Part shown: in pieces, positions 34,075-41,310 of the stretch
Layout: every line of letters starts with the position of its first letter
Numbering within the stretch: position 1 is the stretch's first letter
Source: Clostridiales bacterium
GTDB lineage: Bacteria; Bacillota; Clostridia; Oscillospirales; Oscillospiraceae
Direction of reading: 5' to 3'
Assembly (NCBI GenBank): GCA_022772525.1
Contig: JALFAD010000037.1
Span: forward strand, 1 to 59,671
DNA: 59,671 bases
The notes under the pieces: model-generated
Database searches by the model: none
What the model saw: only the letters and a program-made list of their open reading frames with translations
Told to the model about the DNA's origin: nothing
Program-made: the position numbers and the translations under genes

Positions 34075-34940
34075 CGCTTTTCAACCTGCTTCTCGTAAAC
34101 ATCGTACTCGTCCCAGATACGCTCCAGATTCTCGAAGGTTCTTGCCAGCTCCTTCTCCTTTTTGGACGCGATGGCGACAATCAGCGCGTTGATGACGCTC
34201 AAGGGGGCAACCAGAGAATCCACCAGCGATACCATGTCGCTCTTGGCGATGAGCACATGGTCGCTGTTGCTGCCAAGGGGCGACAGTCGGTTATCCGTAA
34301 TGCCAATCACCGTGGCGCCGGCGCTGCGGCAATACTGGGCGCCCTTGGTGGCAGTGGAAGAATAGCGAGGGAAGGAGAAAGCAATGACAACGTCCTCCGA
34401 GTTCACGCCCACAATTTTCTCAAACATTTCCACCGTGCCAAAACCGGACACAATGTGGACATTATTGAACATATAGTTCAGATAATACCCCAAAAAGTTC
34501 GCCAGAGGCTCCACTGACCGGACGCCGAGAATATACACCCGTTTCGCCTTGATAATGGCATTGACAGCGGCATTAAACTCCTCACGATCCAGAATCTCAC
34601 TGGTTTTGCGCAATTTCTCCATGTCGGAGTGGAGCACCATTGACACGATGTCCTGATCCCCCAGCCGGTTGTTGGCCACCTCGATGCGCTGCACCGAGGT
34701 CAATCGGTTCAGCACCATCTCCTGCATGGCTTTCTGCATACTGGGGTAGCCGTCAAAGCCAAGGTCCACAGCAAAGCGGACAACCGTTGACTCAGATACA
34801 CCCACCGTTTTTCCCAGACGGTTGGCGGTCATGAAAGCAGCCTTATCGTAAGCCTCCGTAATGTAGCGGGCAATACGCCGCTGACCCTTGGAAAAGGTCG
34901 GATCCTTCTCCTGTAGTATCGTTAAAATGTCGTAGCTCAT
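34071..34940 (-). CDS. MurR/RpiR-family transcriptional regulator
   Basis: A 289-residue regulator with an N-terminal helix-turn-helix (about 1-77: 'PTFSKGQRRIARYITEAYDKAAFMTANRLGKTVGVSESTVVRFAVDLGF') and a SIS sugar-phosphate-binding domain (about 125-255: 'RVYILGVRSVEPLANFLGYYLNYM', 'DVVIAFSFPRYSSTATKGAQYC'). RpiR proteins respond to phosphosugars such as MurNAc-6P or ribose-5P. The ATG at 34940 has GGGAG upstream. It heads the unit with the flavoprotein and the GtrII-like gene, with no sugar-catabolic gene nearby, so its target is unclear. Confidence 0.9.
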   Translation of the reverse strand: MSYDILTILQEKDPTFSKGQRRIARYITEAYDKAAFMTANRLGKTVGVSESTVVRFAVDLGFDGYPSMQKAMQEMVLNRLTSVQRIEVANNRLGDQDIVSMVLHSDMEKLRKTSEILDREEFNAAVNAIIKAKRVYILGVRSVEPLANFLGYYLNYMFNNVHIVSGFGTVEMFEKIVGVNSEDVVIAFSFPRYSSTATKGAQYCRSAGATVIGITDNRLSPLGSNSDHVLIAKSDMVSLVDSLVAPLSVINALIVAIASKKEKELARTFENLERIWDEYDVYEKQVEKR

Positions 34941-34983
34941 ACGTTTCTCCCAAAGCGGCAGTTTCTTGTTTCGCCGCTTAACA

Positions 34984-35012
34984 ATAGTAGCAAAAGACGC
35001 CGCGTTTTGCAA
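34984..35012 (-). promoter_or_regulatory. Promoter of the rpiR unit
   Basis: TTGCAA (35012-35007), a 17-base spacer and TACTAT (34989-34984). It overlaps the terminator hairpin of the upstream rluB unit. Confidence 0.6.
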
Positions 35013-35025
35013 GAGCAAAAGCGGC
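34990..35025 (-). terminator. Terminator after rluB
   Basis: On the transcribed strand GCCGCTTTTGC pairs with GCAAAACGCGGC, then GTCTTTTGC follows. It is 12 bases beyond the rluB stop. Confidence 0.75.
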
Positions 35026-35037
35026 ATCATGCAATAT

Positions 35038-35739
35038 TTATTTCAGTTCTGCAATTTCCTCCGGCGTCAGATACCGCCATGCGCCGCAGGGCAGATCTCC
35101 TAGGCGGAGGCTTCCCTCCTGAATTCTGCGCAGGCGGGTGCAGCGCATTCCTGCCGCTTCGCACATTCTGCGAATCTGACGGTTGCGGCCCTCGTGAATG
35201 GTCACACGGAACTTTGCTTTCTCCCCATCGGCGCCGAGCAATACCACCTTCGGCGGACGAATCCGGTAGCCATCCAGTACAATGGGGCGGGACAGCTTTT
35301 CTTCCCCGCCCGGCGCGTACCCCACTGTCCAAACCTCGTAGATTTTTTCCACTTCCTGCTTCGGGTGGGTCAGGGCGTTGGCAAAGGCGCCGTCATTGGT
35401 AAACAGGAGCAGTCCCTCAGAGTCCATGTCCAGCCTTCCCACCGGATAGACACGGATGCCGCAGTCAGCCACCAGCTGCGCGGCATTGGGCCTGCCCTTT
35501 TCGTCGGAAAGCGTGGTCACATAACCCCGGGGCTTATTCAGAAGGATGTACACGAACCGCTGCCCGGTCGGCAGCGGCTGTCCGTTTACGCAAATTCTGT
35601 CAAGTTCGGGGTCGGCACTGTCGCCGAGGGCGGCTGTGACACCGTTCACGGAAACAGCGCCGTTTTGTATCATCTGCTCCGCTTTTCTGCGGGACGCAAC
35701 TCCCCGGGCAGACAGTATTTTTTGCAGGCGTTCGCGCAT
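35038..35739 (-). CDS. rluB: 23S rRNA pseudouridine synthase, RsuA/RluB family
   Basis: A 233-residue pseudouridine synthase with an N-terminal S4 RNA-binding domain ('MRERLQKILSARGVASRRKAEQMIQNGAVSVNG', about 1-60) and a catalytic domain with 'YILLNKPRGYVTT' and the active-site 'YPVGRLDMDSEGLLLFTNDG', where the first Asp is the nucleophile. 'IHEGRNRQIRRMCEAAGM' is the third motif. The RBS AGGAGG overlaps the dacF stop. Last gene of the scpA-to-rluB string; RluB is the usual member at this place. Confidence 0.9.
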   Translation of the reverse strand: MRERLQKILSARGVASRRKAEQMIQNGAVSVNGVTAALGDSADPELDRICVNGQPLPTGQRFVYILLNKPRGYVTTLSDEKGRPNAAQLVADCGIRVYPVGRLDMDSEGLLLFTNDGAFANALTHPKQEVEKIYEVWTVGYAPGGEEKLSRPIVLDGYRIRPPKVVLLGADGEKAKFRVTIHEGRNRQIRRMCEAAGMRCTRLRRIQEGSLRLGDLPCGAWRYLTPEEIAELK

Positions 35740-35751
35740 ATGGTGTCCCTC

Positions 35752-36837
35752 CTAGCGCGTAAAAATCCTTTTCCAGAATGGTTTTTCTTCCTCTTTCATC
35801 TGCTCGACGGTTGCCCCGTATACCACAGGAACCTTTCCGATGGCGTTGCCATCAATCAGCACATAGGCAAAGCCGGCATCCGCGCCCTCCACCGCCGGCG
35901 CATAGACAAACCCCGGGCCCGGGAGCACCAGCATGGGACATTCCCCCTCCGCCATGGCGTAGGAAAAATCTTCCGCAGCCAGCACCTGAATCCGGTGGCT
36001 GTCACCGCCCAGTACCTCCAGCGTACCCACGCACTGACCCGCCTGAACGATCTGTCTGTTCTGGTAACGGGCGAAGCCCTCGTTCAGAAGCTGACAGTGG
36101 TCGTTCCAATCGTCGGGGGCGTCGATGGTCACGCCGATAATCCTTCGTCCCTGCCGGGTGGCGCTGGACACCAGAATCCGGCCTGCCGCTTTTGTAAAAC
36201 CGGTCTTGACCCCATCCGCCCCTTCCAGCTTCCACAGGAGCTTATTGTGGTTCGTCAGGCAGCGTTCCCCGACCTTTACGCTTTTTGCGGAGACTGTCTT
36301 ATAGAATATGGGGTTTTTCATGGCATAGGCCGCCAGTTTCGCCAAGTCCCGGGCGGTTGAATAATGACCGGGGCTGTCCAGACCGTTGGGGTTTTCGAAG
36401 TGGGTTCCGGTAAGGCCCAGATTTCTGGCTTTGTCGTTCATCAGCTCCGCAAAGCCCTCCACGGTGCCGCCGCAGTAGATTGCCAGCGCAACTGCGGCAT
36501 CGTTCCCCGAGGAAAGCATCAGACCGTACAGAAGCTCCTGGAGGGTCAGCACCTCCCCCTCCTTCAGGTACATGGAGGAGCCTTCAATGCCAACCGCTTC
36601 TTTGGGGATTCGCATTCTGTCCAGCACGTTGCACTGCTCACAGACGATCAGCGCAGTCATAATTTTGGTTGTGCTGGCAATCAGACTGCGTTCATCCGGA
36701 TCCCGCGCAAACAGTTCCCGTCCGCTGACAGCGTCCAGCACATAGGCGCGGCGCGCGGACACCGCTTCCGCTTTCACCGGAATCAGCAGAGCGACGGCCA
36801 GCAATGCAGCCGCCGCTCCGGCGAAAAATCGTTTCAT
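35752..36837 (-). CDS. dacF: D-alanyl-D-alanine carboxypeptidase, DacF type
   Basis: A 361-residue penicillin-binding protein 5/6-type DD-carboxypeptidase, exported by a signal peptide ('FFAGAAAALLAVALLIPVKAEA', cleaved near residue 26). The catalytic motifs are S-x-x-K in 'SLIASTTKIMTAL', S-x-N in 'LMLSSGNDAAVALA' and K-T-G in 'GADGVKTGFTKAAG'. It trims the terminal D-Ala from peptidoglycan. Place next to scpAB and ytfJ points to the sporulation-linked DacF, but the sequence does not prove it. ATG at 36837 is preferred to the in-frame GTG at 36846. Confidence 0.9.
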   Translation of the reverse strand: MKRFFAGAAAALLAVALLIPVKAEAVSARRAYVLDAVSGRELFARDPDERSLIASTTKIMTALIVCEQCNVLDRMRIPKEAVGIEGSSMYLKEGEVLTLQELLYGLMLSSGNDAAVALAIYCGGTVEGFAELMNDKARNLGLTGTHFENPNGLDSPGHYSTARDLAKLAAYAMKNPIFYKTVSAKSVKVGERCLTNHNKLLWKLEGADGVKTGFTKAAGRILVSSATRQGRRIIGVTIDAPDDWNDHCQLLNEGFARYQNRQIVQAGQCVGTLEVLGGDSHRIQVLAAEDFSYAMAEGECPMLVLPGPGFVYAPAVEGADAGFAYVLIDGNAIGKVPVVYGATVEQMKEEEKPFWKRIFTR

Positions 36838-36877
36838 GTATCTCACCCGGAGCTAGTCTGCCCGGATGAATGGTGGG

Positions 36878-37267
36878 TTATTCTCCCGTTTTTCCCGCTT
36901 TTTTGCTGTCCAGCAGGGCGTTCAGCTTATCCAGCGTGTCCGGCAGCATCTCCACAATCCGGTCTGCCGTGGAACTGGCAGGTACCGGCACGGGCATCAT
37001 GCGGACATTGCCATCCTGCACGATCAGGAAGCACAGAGGCGTCACCTTGACACCGCCGCCGACACCGCCGCCGAAGGGATTCTCGCCGCCCTTGCTGCTC
37101 ACAAAATCAGAACCGCCGCCGCCGAAGCCCACACTGACCTTGCTGACCGGAATAATGGTCACGCCGTCCGGGGTGTGGATTGGTTCCCCGACGACAGAAT
37201 TTACATCCACCATCTCGCGAATTTTCTGGATGGTGCTTTCCAGCATATTGGGAAGCTTTTCACTCAT
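36878..37267 (-). CDS. ytfJ: GerW/YtfJ-family sporulation protein
   Basis: A 129-residue protein. It starts 'LESTIQKIREMVDVNSVVGEPIHTPDGVTIIPVSKVSVGFGGGGSDF', has a long Gly-rich centre (about 48-75), then 'VTPLCFLIVQDGNVRMMPV' and a C-terminal helix. This is the YtfJ/GerW pattern; GerW is a forespore protein needed for normal spore germination in Bacillus. The ATG overlaps the DUF2953 stop as ATGA. Gene order scpB-DUF2953-ytfJ-dacF is common in spore-forming Clostridia. Confidence 0.92.
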   Translation of the reverse strand: MSEKLPNMLESTIQKIREMVDVNSVVGEPIHTPDGVTIIPVSKVSVGFGGGGSDFVSSKGGENPFGGGVGGGVKVTPLCFLIVQDGNVRMMPVPVPASSTADRIVEMLPDTLDKLNALLDSKKAGKTGE

Positions 37268-37902
37268 TTTTCGCCACCGCCTTTTCTTTTCATGGACAAA
37301 AATTCAATCAATACGCGAACGCCGTAGACCAGAGCAAGCACCAGCAGTCTGCCCAGCGTAATGGTAATATCAAGATGGGCAACCACGCAGGTTTCCGATG
37401 CCGCGAAATCGCACTCCACCTGAATGTCCCGCTTTTTGATCACAAACAGCCGTTCCAGCCGGGGCATCAGATTTCCAACAGCTGCCCAGATTCGCCCGTA
37501 GTTGACTGCCAGATCGCAGGGGTCGTCCCCTGCCAGAATCAGGCGCAGATAGAGATTATCCAGCCGCAGCTTCCGACGGAAATCGCCTAAAAACCTCAGG
37601 CCCAGCTTGATGAGCGGGAGAAACCGGGTAAGGCTTCCACCTTTTTCTTTCTGTTCCGGCTGCGCTTCCGGGGGTCGGGGCGGTTCCTCTTCCGATGCGG
37701 AAGATTCTATCTGCTGTCCCTTTTTCACTTGGTCTGGCTTTTTCTTCTGCTTTTTCTGCTTTCTCTTTCTGGGAAAAACCGTGATTTTCAGCGGGCCGGC
37801 AATCACTTTCAGCAGGAAACCCGCATCGTTGTAACGGATGCAAACACCCAGCGGGAGCACCGCGAGGATCAGCACAATCGCTGCGGCAATCCAGATACCC
37901 AT
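37264..37902 (-). CDS. DUF2953-domain membrane protein
   Basis: A 212-residue protein with one N-terminal helix ('IWIAAAIVLILAVLPLGVCI') followed by a strand 'YNDAGFLLKVIAGPLKITVFPRK'. A Lys/Glu/Pro-rich charged linker (about 48-90) leads to a domain with 'LDNLYLRLILAGDDPCDLAVNYGRIWAAVGNLMPRLERLF', the DUF2953 pattern seen in spore-formers next to ytfJ. A second hydrophobic stretch is near the C-terminus. Function is unknown; position suggests a membrane partner of YtfJ. The ATG overlaps the scpB stop by one base (TGATG). Confidence 0.82.
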   Translation of the reverse strand: MGIWIAAAIVLILAVLPLGVCIRYNDAGFLLKVIAGPLKITVFPRKRKQKKQKKKPDQVKKGQQIESSASEEEPPRPPEAQPEQKEKGGSLTRFLPLIKLGLRFLGDFRRKLRLDNLYLRLILAGDDPCDLAVNYGRIWAAVGNLMPRLERLFVIKKRDIQVECDFAASETCVVAHLDITITLGRLLVLALVYGVRVLIEFLSMKRKGGGEK

Positions 37903-38468
37903 CAGCCTTCCTCCAGAGCCTGCTGCTCCTGAGGCAGCTCAATCGGCTCGCCAAAGGTAATTTTTTCAATGGGGGGCAATTCCTCCAGAGAGGAAAGGCC
38001 GAAGGTTCTTAGAAAATCCGGGGTTGTCCGGTACTGAATGGGCCGTCCCGGCACGTTCAGACGCCCCGCTTCCTCGATCAGCTTCTTATTCAGCAGAGCC
38101 GCTACGGAATAGGCGCTGTCCACGCCCCGAATCTGCTCCACCATGGCCTTGGTCGCCGGCTGGTAGTAGGCGATGATTGTCAAGGTTTCCAGCTGGGAAG
38201 ACGACAGCTTGGGCGGCTTTCGGGTTTCCAGCGCTTTTGTGACATAATCCGCCATTTCTCCGGAGGAAACCATCTGATAACCCTTTTCCAGCTTCAAAAT
38301 ACGGATGCCCCGTCTCTGAAAGGCGTATTCATCCGTCAGTGCGTCCGCCGCCCTTTCAATCTCCGAGGGGTCTGTTTCCAGAACATCGGCAAGCCTTTGA
38401 ATCTCCATACGTTCGCCGGCGGCGAAAAGAATCGCCTCAATCGTTCTTTGCAGCTGCTCAACTTCCAT
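37902..38468 (-). CDS. scpB: Segregation and condensation protein B
   Basis: A 188-residue ScpB, a kite-type winged-helix subunit that joins ScpA and SMC in the condensin complex. 'IEAILFAAGERMEIQRLADVLE' opens the first winged helix, 'PKLSSSQLETLTIIAYYQPATKAMVEQIRGVDS' is the most conserved stretch, and 'GRPIQYRTTPDFLRTFGLSSLEELP' the second winged helix. The ATG overlaps the scpA end by 11 bases. smc is not in the window. Confidence 0.95.
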   Translation of the reverse strand: MEVEQLQRTIEAILFAAGERMEIQRLADVLETDPSEIERAADALTDEYAFQRRGIRILKLEKGYQMVSSGEMADYVTKALETRKPPKLSSSQLETLTIIAYYQPATKAMVEQIRGVDSAYSVAALLNKKLIEEAGRLNVPGRPIQYRTTPDFLRTFGLSSLEELPPIEKITFGEPIELPQEQQALEEG

Positions 38469-39261
38469 GGGCGATCAGCTCCTTCTTTTCTTCCTCGTCC
38501 AGCAGGCGGACGTTGGGATTATCTCCGTTCACGTCATCCTCCAATGTAACGGAATTGGTCTTGCACAGATCCAGCACAGCGAGAAACGTCGCCACAATCT
38601 CGGAACGGCTCTTGTTTCCGCGGAACAGATTCTTCAGTCGTTCCACACCCCGCAAAACCAACTGGCGAAGCACCTCGCCGGTTTTTCTGCCGATGGGATA
38701 GGGTTCCTTGCCGACGATGCCCCTAAAATTCGCAGTCGGCGGCGGCAGCTGCCGGGCATTGCGTTCCGCGATCGTATCCAACGCCCGCAGCAGGTCCAGC
38801 ACATCATGCTGATACCGGTAGCCCCGGTCCCGTTTCAGCGGTTCCGGCTGCTTGGTGAACAGGCAGCGCCCAATCTCGTTTCTCGGTTCCAGCTCTGCCA
38901 CGGCAACGCGGATCTGTTCCATGGCTTCTTTCCGTTTCCGCTCAATCAAAGACTGACGCAGTAAATCCAGCTCGCTCTCCGCCTCAGCCTGTTCGGCAGC
39001 GGAAAGCAGCATTTTCGTCTTAATCAGCATCAGATGCGAAGCCATGGTGATAAATTCACTGGCAATCTCCATGTCCAGCCGCTTCATTTCATCCAGATAA
39101 GCCAGATACTGCTCCAGAATGGCGGTGATGGACACGTCCTGTATTTCAATTTTGTTTTTGCTCAGCAGCTCAAAAATAACGTCCAGCGGGCCTTCAAAGT
39201 CCTCCATCGTCTCGGTTTTCGTGTGGACAATGCCCTCCAGACGGTACTGCGGTTCTCCCAT
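38458..39261 (-). CDS. scpA: Segregation and condensation protein A
   Basis: A 267-residue ScpA, the kleisin that bridges the SMC heads and binds ScpB. N-terminal 'FEGPLDVIFELLSKNKIEIQDVSITAILEQYLAYLD' and 'EMASEFITMASHLMLIKTKMLL'-like helix (here 'EIASEFITMASHLML') are family hallmarks; the C-terminal winged helix is 'RSEIVATFLAVLDLCKTNSVTLED'. It is the first gene of the six-gene unit scpA-scpB-DUF2953-ytfJ-dacF-rluB, with a promoter just upstream and AAGGAAG before the ATG. Confidence 0.95.
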   Translation of the reverse strand: MGEPQYRLEGIVHTKTETMEDFEGPLDVIFELLSKNKIEIQDVSITAILEQYLAYLDEMKRLDMEIASEFITMASHLMLIKTKMLLSAAEQAEAESELDLLRQSLIERKRKEAMEQIRVAVAELEPRNEIGRCLFTKQPEPLKRDRGYRYQHDVLDLLRALDTIAERNARQLPPPTANFRGIVGKEPYPIGRKTGEVLRQLVLRGVERLKNLFRGNKSRSEIVATFLAVLDLCKTNSVTLEDDVNGDNPNVRLLDEEEKKELIAHGS

Positions 39262-39301
39262 AACAGCTTCCTTTTCCTCATTCCACAGTCATTTCAATGG
39301 G

Positions 39302-39330
39302 ATTATACCATTGTTTTCCCCTCAACGCAA
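39302..39330 (-). promoter_or_regulatory. Promoter of the scpA unit
   Basis: TTGCGT (39330-39325), a 17-base spacer and TATAAT (39307-39302). Confidence 0.72.
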
Positions 39331-39429
39331 GCATTTAGAAAAAAAATGCCCTTTGGCTCAGAAATTATTGCATTTTTCGATTGTCTGTGATAAGATAGGT
39401 TTACTAGAAAAATCCTGGAGGGATGAGAA

Positions 39430-39732
39430 GTGGCAAGACGCAGTCGCAATCGTTATCGTGAAATGGAAAGCATGATGACCAAGATCATTCTTGCTGATGT
39501 TTTGGTGTTCATTCTGTATCTGGTGTGCGCCGGTCTCAGCTGGAACGTGCTGAAGGTAGTTACCGCCATTATTGCCATTTTCGGCTCTCTGTTATGCGTG
39601 GGCTGGCTGTATTTGACCGGCGAGATCACCCGCAGGCGAAGCCTGTGGATGGTGACGGTCTTTGTCTGCATCGTGATCTGCGTGGCGGTTTCTCTGCTGC
39701 TGGGTTACCCTTGTCCTGCCCCCACCGCCTGA
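39430..39732 (+). CDS. Small membrane protein of unknown function
   Basis: A 100-residue protein with an Arg-rich start ('ARRSRNRYREMES') and three hydrophobic helices (about 19-40, 43-60 and 72-92). I do not recognise a family. The start is GTG at 39430 with a strong GGAGGG nine bases upstream. It is a single-gene unit between the divergent scpA promoter and its own terminator. By the positive-inside rule the Arg-rich N-terminus should be cytoplasmic. Confidence 0.7.
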   Translation: MARRSRNRYREMESMMTKIILADVLVFILYLVCAGLSWNVLKVVTAIIAIFGSLLCVGWLYLTGEITRRRSLWMVTVFVCIVICVAVSLLLGYPCPAPTA

Positions 39733-39747
39733 TAGAAATGTCTGAGA

Positions 39748-39776
39748 CGGCAGCAAACGCTGCCGCCTCTTTTTCT
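39748..39776 (+). terminator. Terminator after the small membrane protein
   Basis: A 7-bp stem (CGGCAGC / GCTGCCG) with loop AAAC and a downstream CCTCTTTTTCTT. Confidence 0.85.
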
Positions 39777-39778
39777 TA

Positions 39779-39824
39779 AAAGAGACCTGCCGCAAAAACG
39801 GACGTTCTGCGGCAGGTCTTTCTT
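39779..39824 (-). terminator. Terminator of the trpS unit
   Basis: A 12-bp stem (AGACCTGCCGCA / TGCGGCAGGTCT) with a 13-base loop, then CTCTTTT on the transcribed strand. It abuts the stop of the 39823 gene. Confidence 0.8.
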
Positions 39825-40125
39825 ATTGGTTCTTTTTCCCCGCTTTCTTCTGCTGTGCAAGGCATTCCTTCAGCAATAACCGTTGCTTTTTCCACTCCCG
39901 GGCCAGCGGAATCATGCCGGAGAGAATCAGCAGCAGGGCAAGGCCTGTCAGACCCAGTGCAAATGGAGCAGCATTGGCGCGGATCACCGCCACAGCCAGC
40001 AGGACTCCGGCGGCAACACGCATGACAATTGCCTTCCGCAGGGTCCGGATGGTTTTCCGGCAGCGTTCCTCCCGGTCATAGGGATCCATGTCCGACAGGC
40101 TGTCAAAAAACATTTCGTCAGCCAT
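39823..40125 (-). CDS. Small membrane protein downstream of trpS
   Basis: A 100-residue protein not assigned to a family. Acidic start ('ADEMFFDSLSDMDPYDREERC'), a basic stretch, two hydrophobic helices (about 32-50 and 54-74) and a Lys/Gln-rich tail. Its ATG overlaps the trpS stop by one base (TGATG), so it is very likely translated from the trpS message. A terminator follows its stop at once. It may be a conserved small partner in this lineage, but no role can be read. Confidence 0.65.
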   Translation of the reverse strand: MADEMFFDSLSDMDPYDREERCRKTIRTLRKAIVMRVAAGVLLAVAVIRANAAPFALGLTGLALLLILSGMIPLAREWKKQRLLLKECLAQQKKAGKKNQ

Positions 40126-41147
40126 CAGCGTGCCACAAAGCCGACCTTTTTGTAGACCTTGCGCAGGGTCTTCTCCGCCTCGTAGCTGGCCCTCTCGGCT
40201 CCTCTGCGGTAGACGGTCTCCAAATACGCCTTGTCCTTCATCAGGCGGGTCGCTTCCTCCCGGATGGGACGCAGAAGTTCAATGACTGCGTCCCCTACTG
40301 CGGGCTTAAACTTTCCGTAGCCGCAGCCGGAAAATTCCGCCTCGATCTGGGCGTAGGTCTCGCCGGTGACGGCAGAGTAAATGCTCATCAGATTGGCAAC
40401 GCCGGGCTTGTGCTCCGGATCAAATCGGACGCAGCTTACCGTGTCGGAATCGGTGATGGCACGCTTGAATTTGCGCTGGATGTCCTCGGGCTTCTCCATC
40501 AGGAACACACAGCCATCAGGAATGGATTTGGACATTTTGGTATCCGGTGCGTTCAGGCTCATGATCCGGGCGCCGGTTTCCGGGATGTAAGGCTCAGGAA
40601 TCTTGAACACATCACCATAGATGCCATTGAACCGCTTGGCGATATCCCTAGTCAGCTCACAGTGCTGCTTCTGATCGTGTCCCACGGGCACGTAATCCGG
40701 CTGGTACAACAGAATATCCGCTGCCATCAGGGACGGGTAAGTAAACAGGCCGCCGTTGACATTTTCCGCGTGCTTGGCAGCCTTGTCCTTGAACTGGGTC
40801 ATCCGGGACAGTTCCCCGAACATGGTATAGCAGTTTAAAACCCAGCCAAGCTCCGCGTGCTGATGGACATGGCTCTGAATAAACAGGGTGTTCTTCTCCG
40901 GATCCAGCCCGCAGGCGATGTACTGGGCCAGCTGCTCCAGCGTCCGGCGGCGCAGATCCGCCGGGTTCTGGCGAACCGTAATGGTGTGCAGGTCCGCCAT
41001 GAAATAGAAGCACTCGTAGGTATCCGAACGGGCGCCCCAATTTCGAATGGCTCCCAGATAGTTGCCAAGATGCAGGTCGCCGGAGGGCTGAATGCCTGAA
41101 AGCATCCGCTTCTTCGGGGCGGCGGTATCAGTAGTGACTTCGCTCAT
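40125..41147 (-). CDS. trpS: Tryptophan-tRNA ligase
   Basis: A 340-residue class Ic synthetase. 'SGIQPSGDLHLGNYLGAIRNW' includes the HIGH-type motif HLGN, and 'DTKMSKSIPDG' is the KMSKS loop. The middle 'ADLHTITVRQ', 'HVHQHAELGWVLNC' and 'VPVGHDQKQHCELTRDIAKRFN' are typical TrpRS pieces. ATG at 41147 is preferred to the in-frame GTG at 41156, which sits too close to AAGGAAT. Unlike cysS, alaS and pheST, it has a plain promoter and a short leader with no T-box. Confidence 0.96.
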   Translation of the reverse strand: MSEVTTDTAAPKKRMLSGIQPSGDLHLGNYLGAIRNWGARSDTYECFYFMADLHTITVRQNPADLRRRTLEQLAQYIACGLDPEKNTLFIQSHVHQHAELGWVLNCYTMFGELSRMTQFKDKAAKHAENVNGGLFTYPSLMAADILLYQPDYVPVGHDQKQHCELTRDIAKRFNGIYGDVFKIPEPYIPETGARIMSLNAPDTKMSKSIPDGCVFLMEKPEDIQRKFKRAITDSDTVSCVRFDPEHKPGVANLMSIYSAVTGETYAQIEAEFSGCGYGKFKPAVGDAVIELLRPIREEATRLMKDKAYLETVYRRGAERASYEAEKTLRKVYKKVGFVAR

Positions 41148-41183
41148 TGTCTTCACATTCCTTCATTTGTAATTGTGACTGTC

Positions 41184-41212
41184 ATTTTACCACAAAACAT
41201 TCTGTTTCGCAA
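41184..41212 (-). promoter_or_regulatory. Promoter of trpS
   Basis: TTGCGA (41212-41207), a 17-base spacer and TAAAAT (41189-41184). Confidence 0.7.
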
Positions 41213-41247
41213 GGGCCTGATTTGGGAAATGAAAAGATACGGCAGAA

Positions 41248-41276
41248 TTGATTTTCCTGCGCATCTGTGGTATAAT
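41248..41276 (+). promoter_or_regulatory. Promoter of gltX
   Basis: TTGATT (41248-41253), a 17-base spacer and TATAAT (41271-41276), 35 bases before the ATG. Confidence 0.75.
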
Positions 41277-41310
41277 ACGGAAAACTTTATGGAAGAAGAG
41301 GTATCTTACT

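Noticed and set aside
41148..41215. A T-box leader for trpS
   Set aside because: The leader is too short, and it lacks the T-box core and terminator; the gene has a simple promoter.
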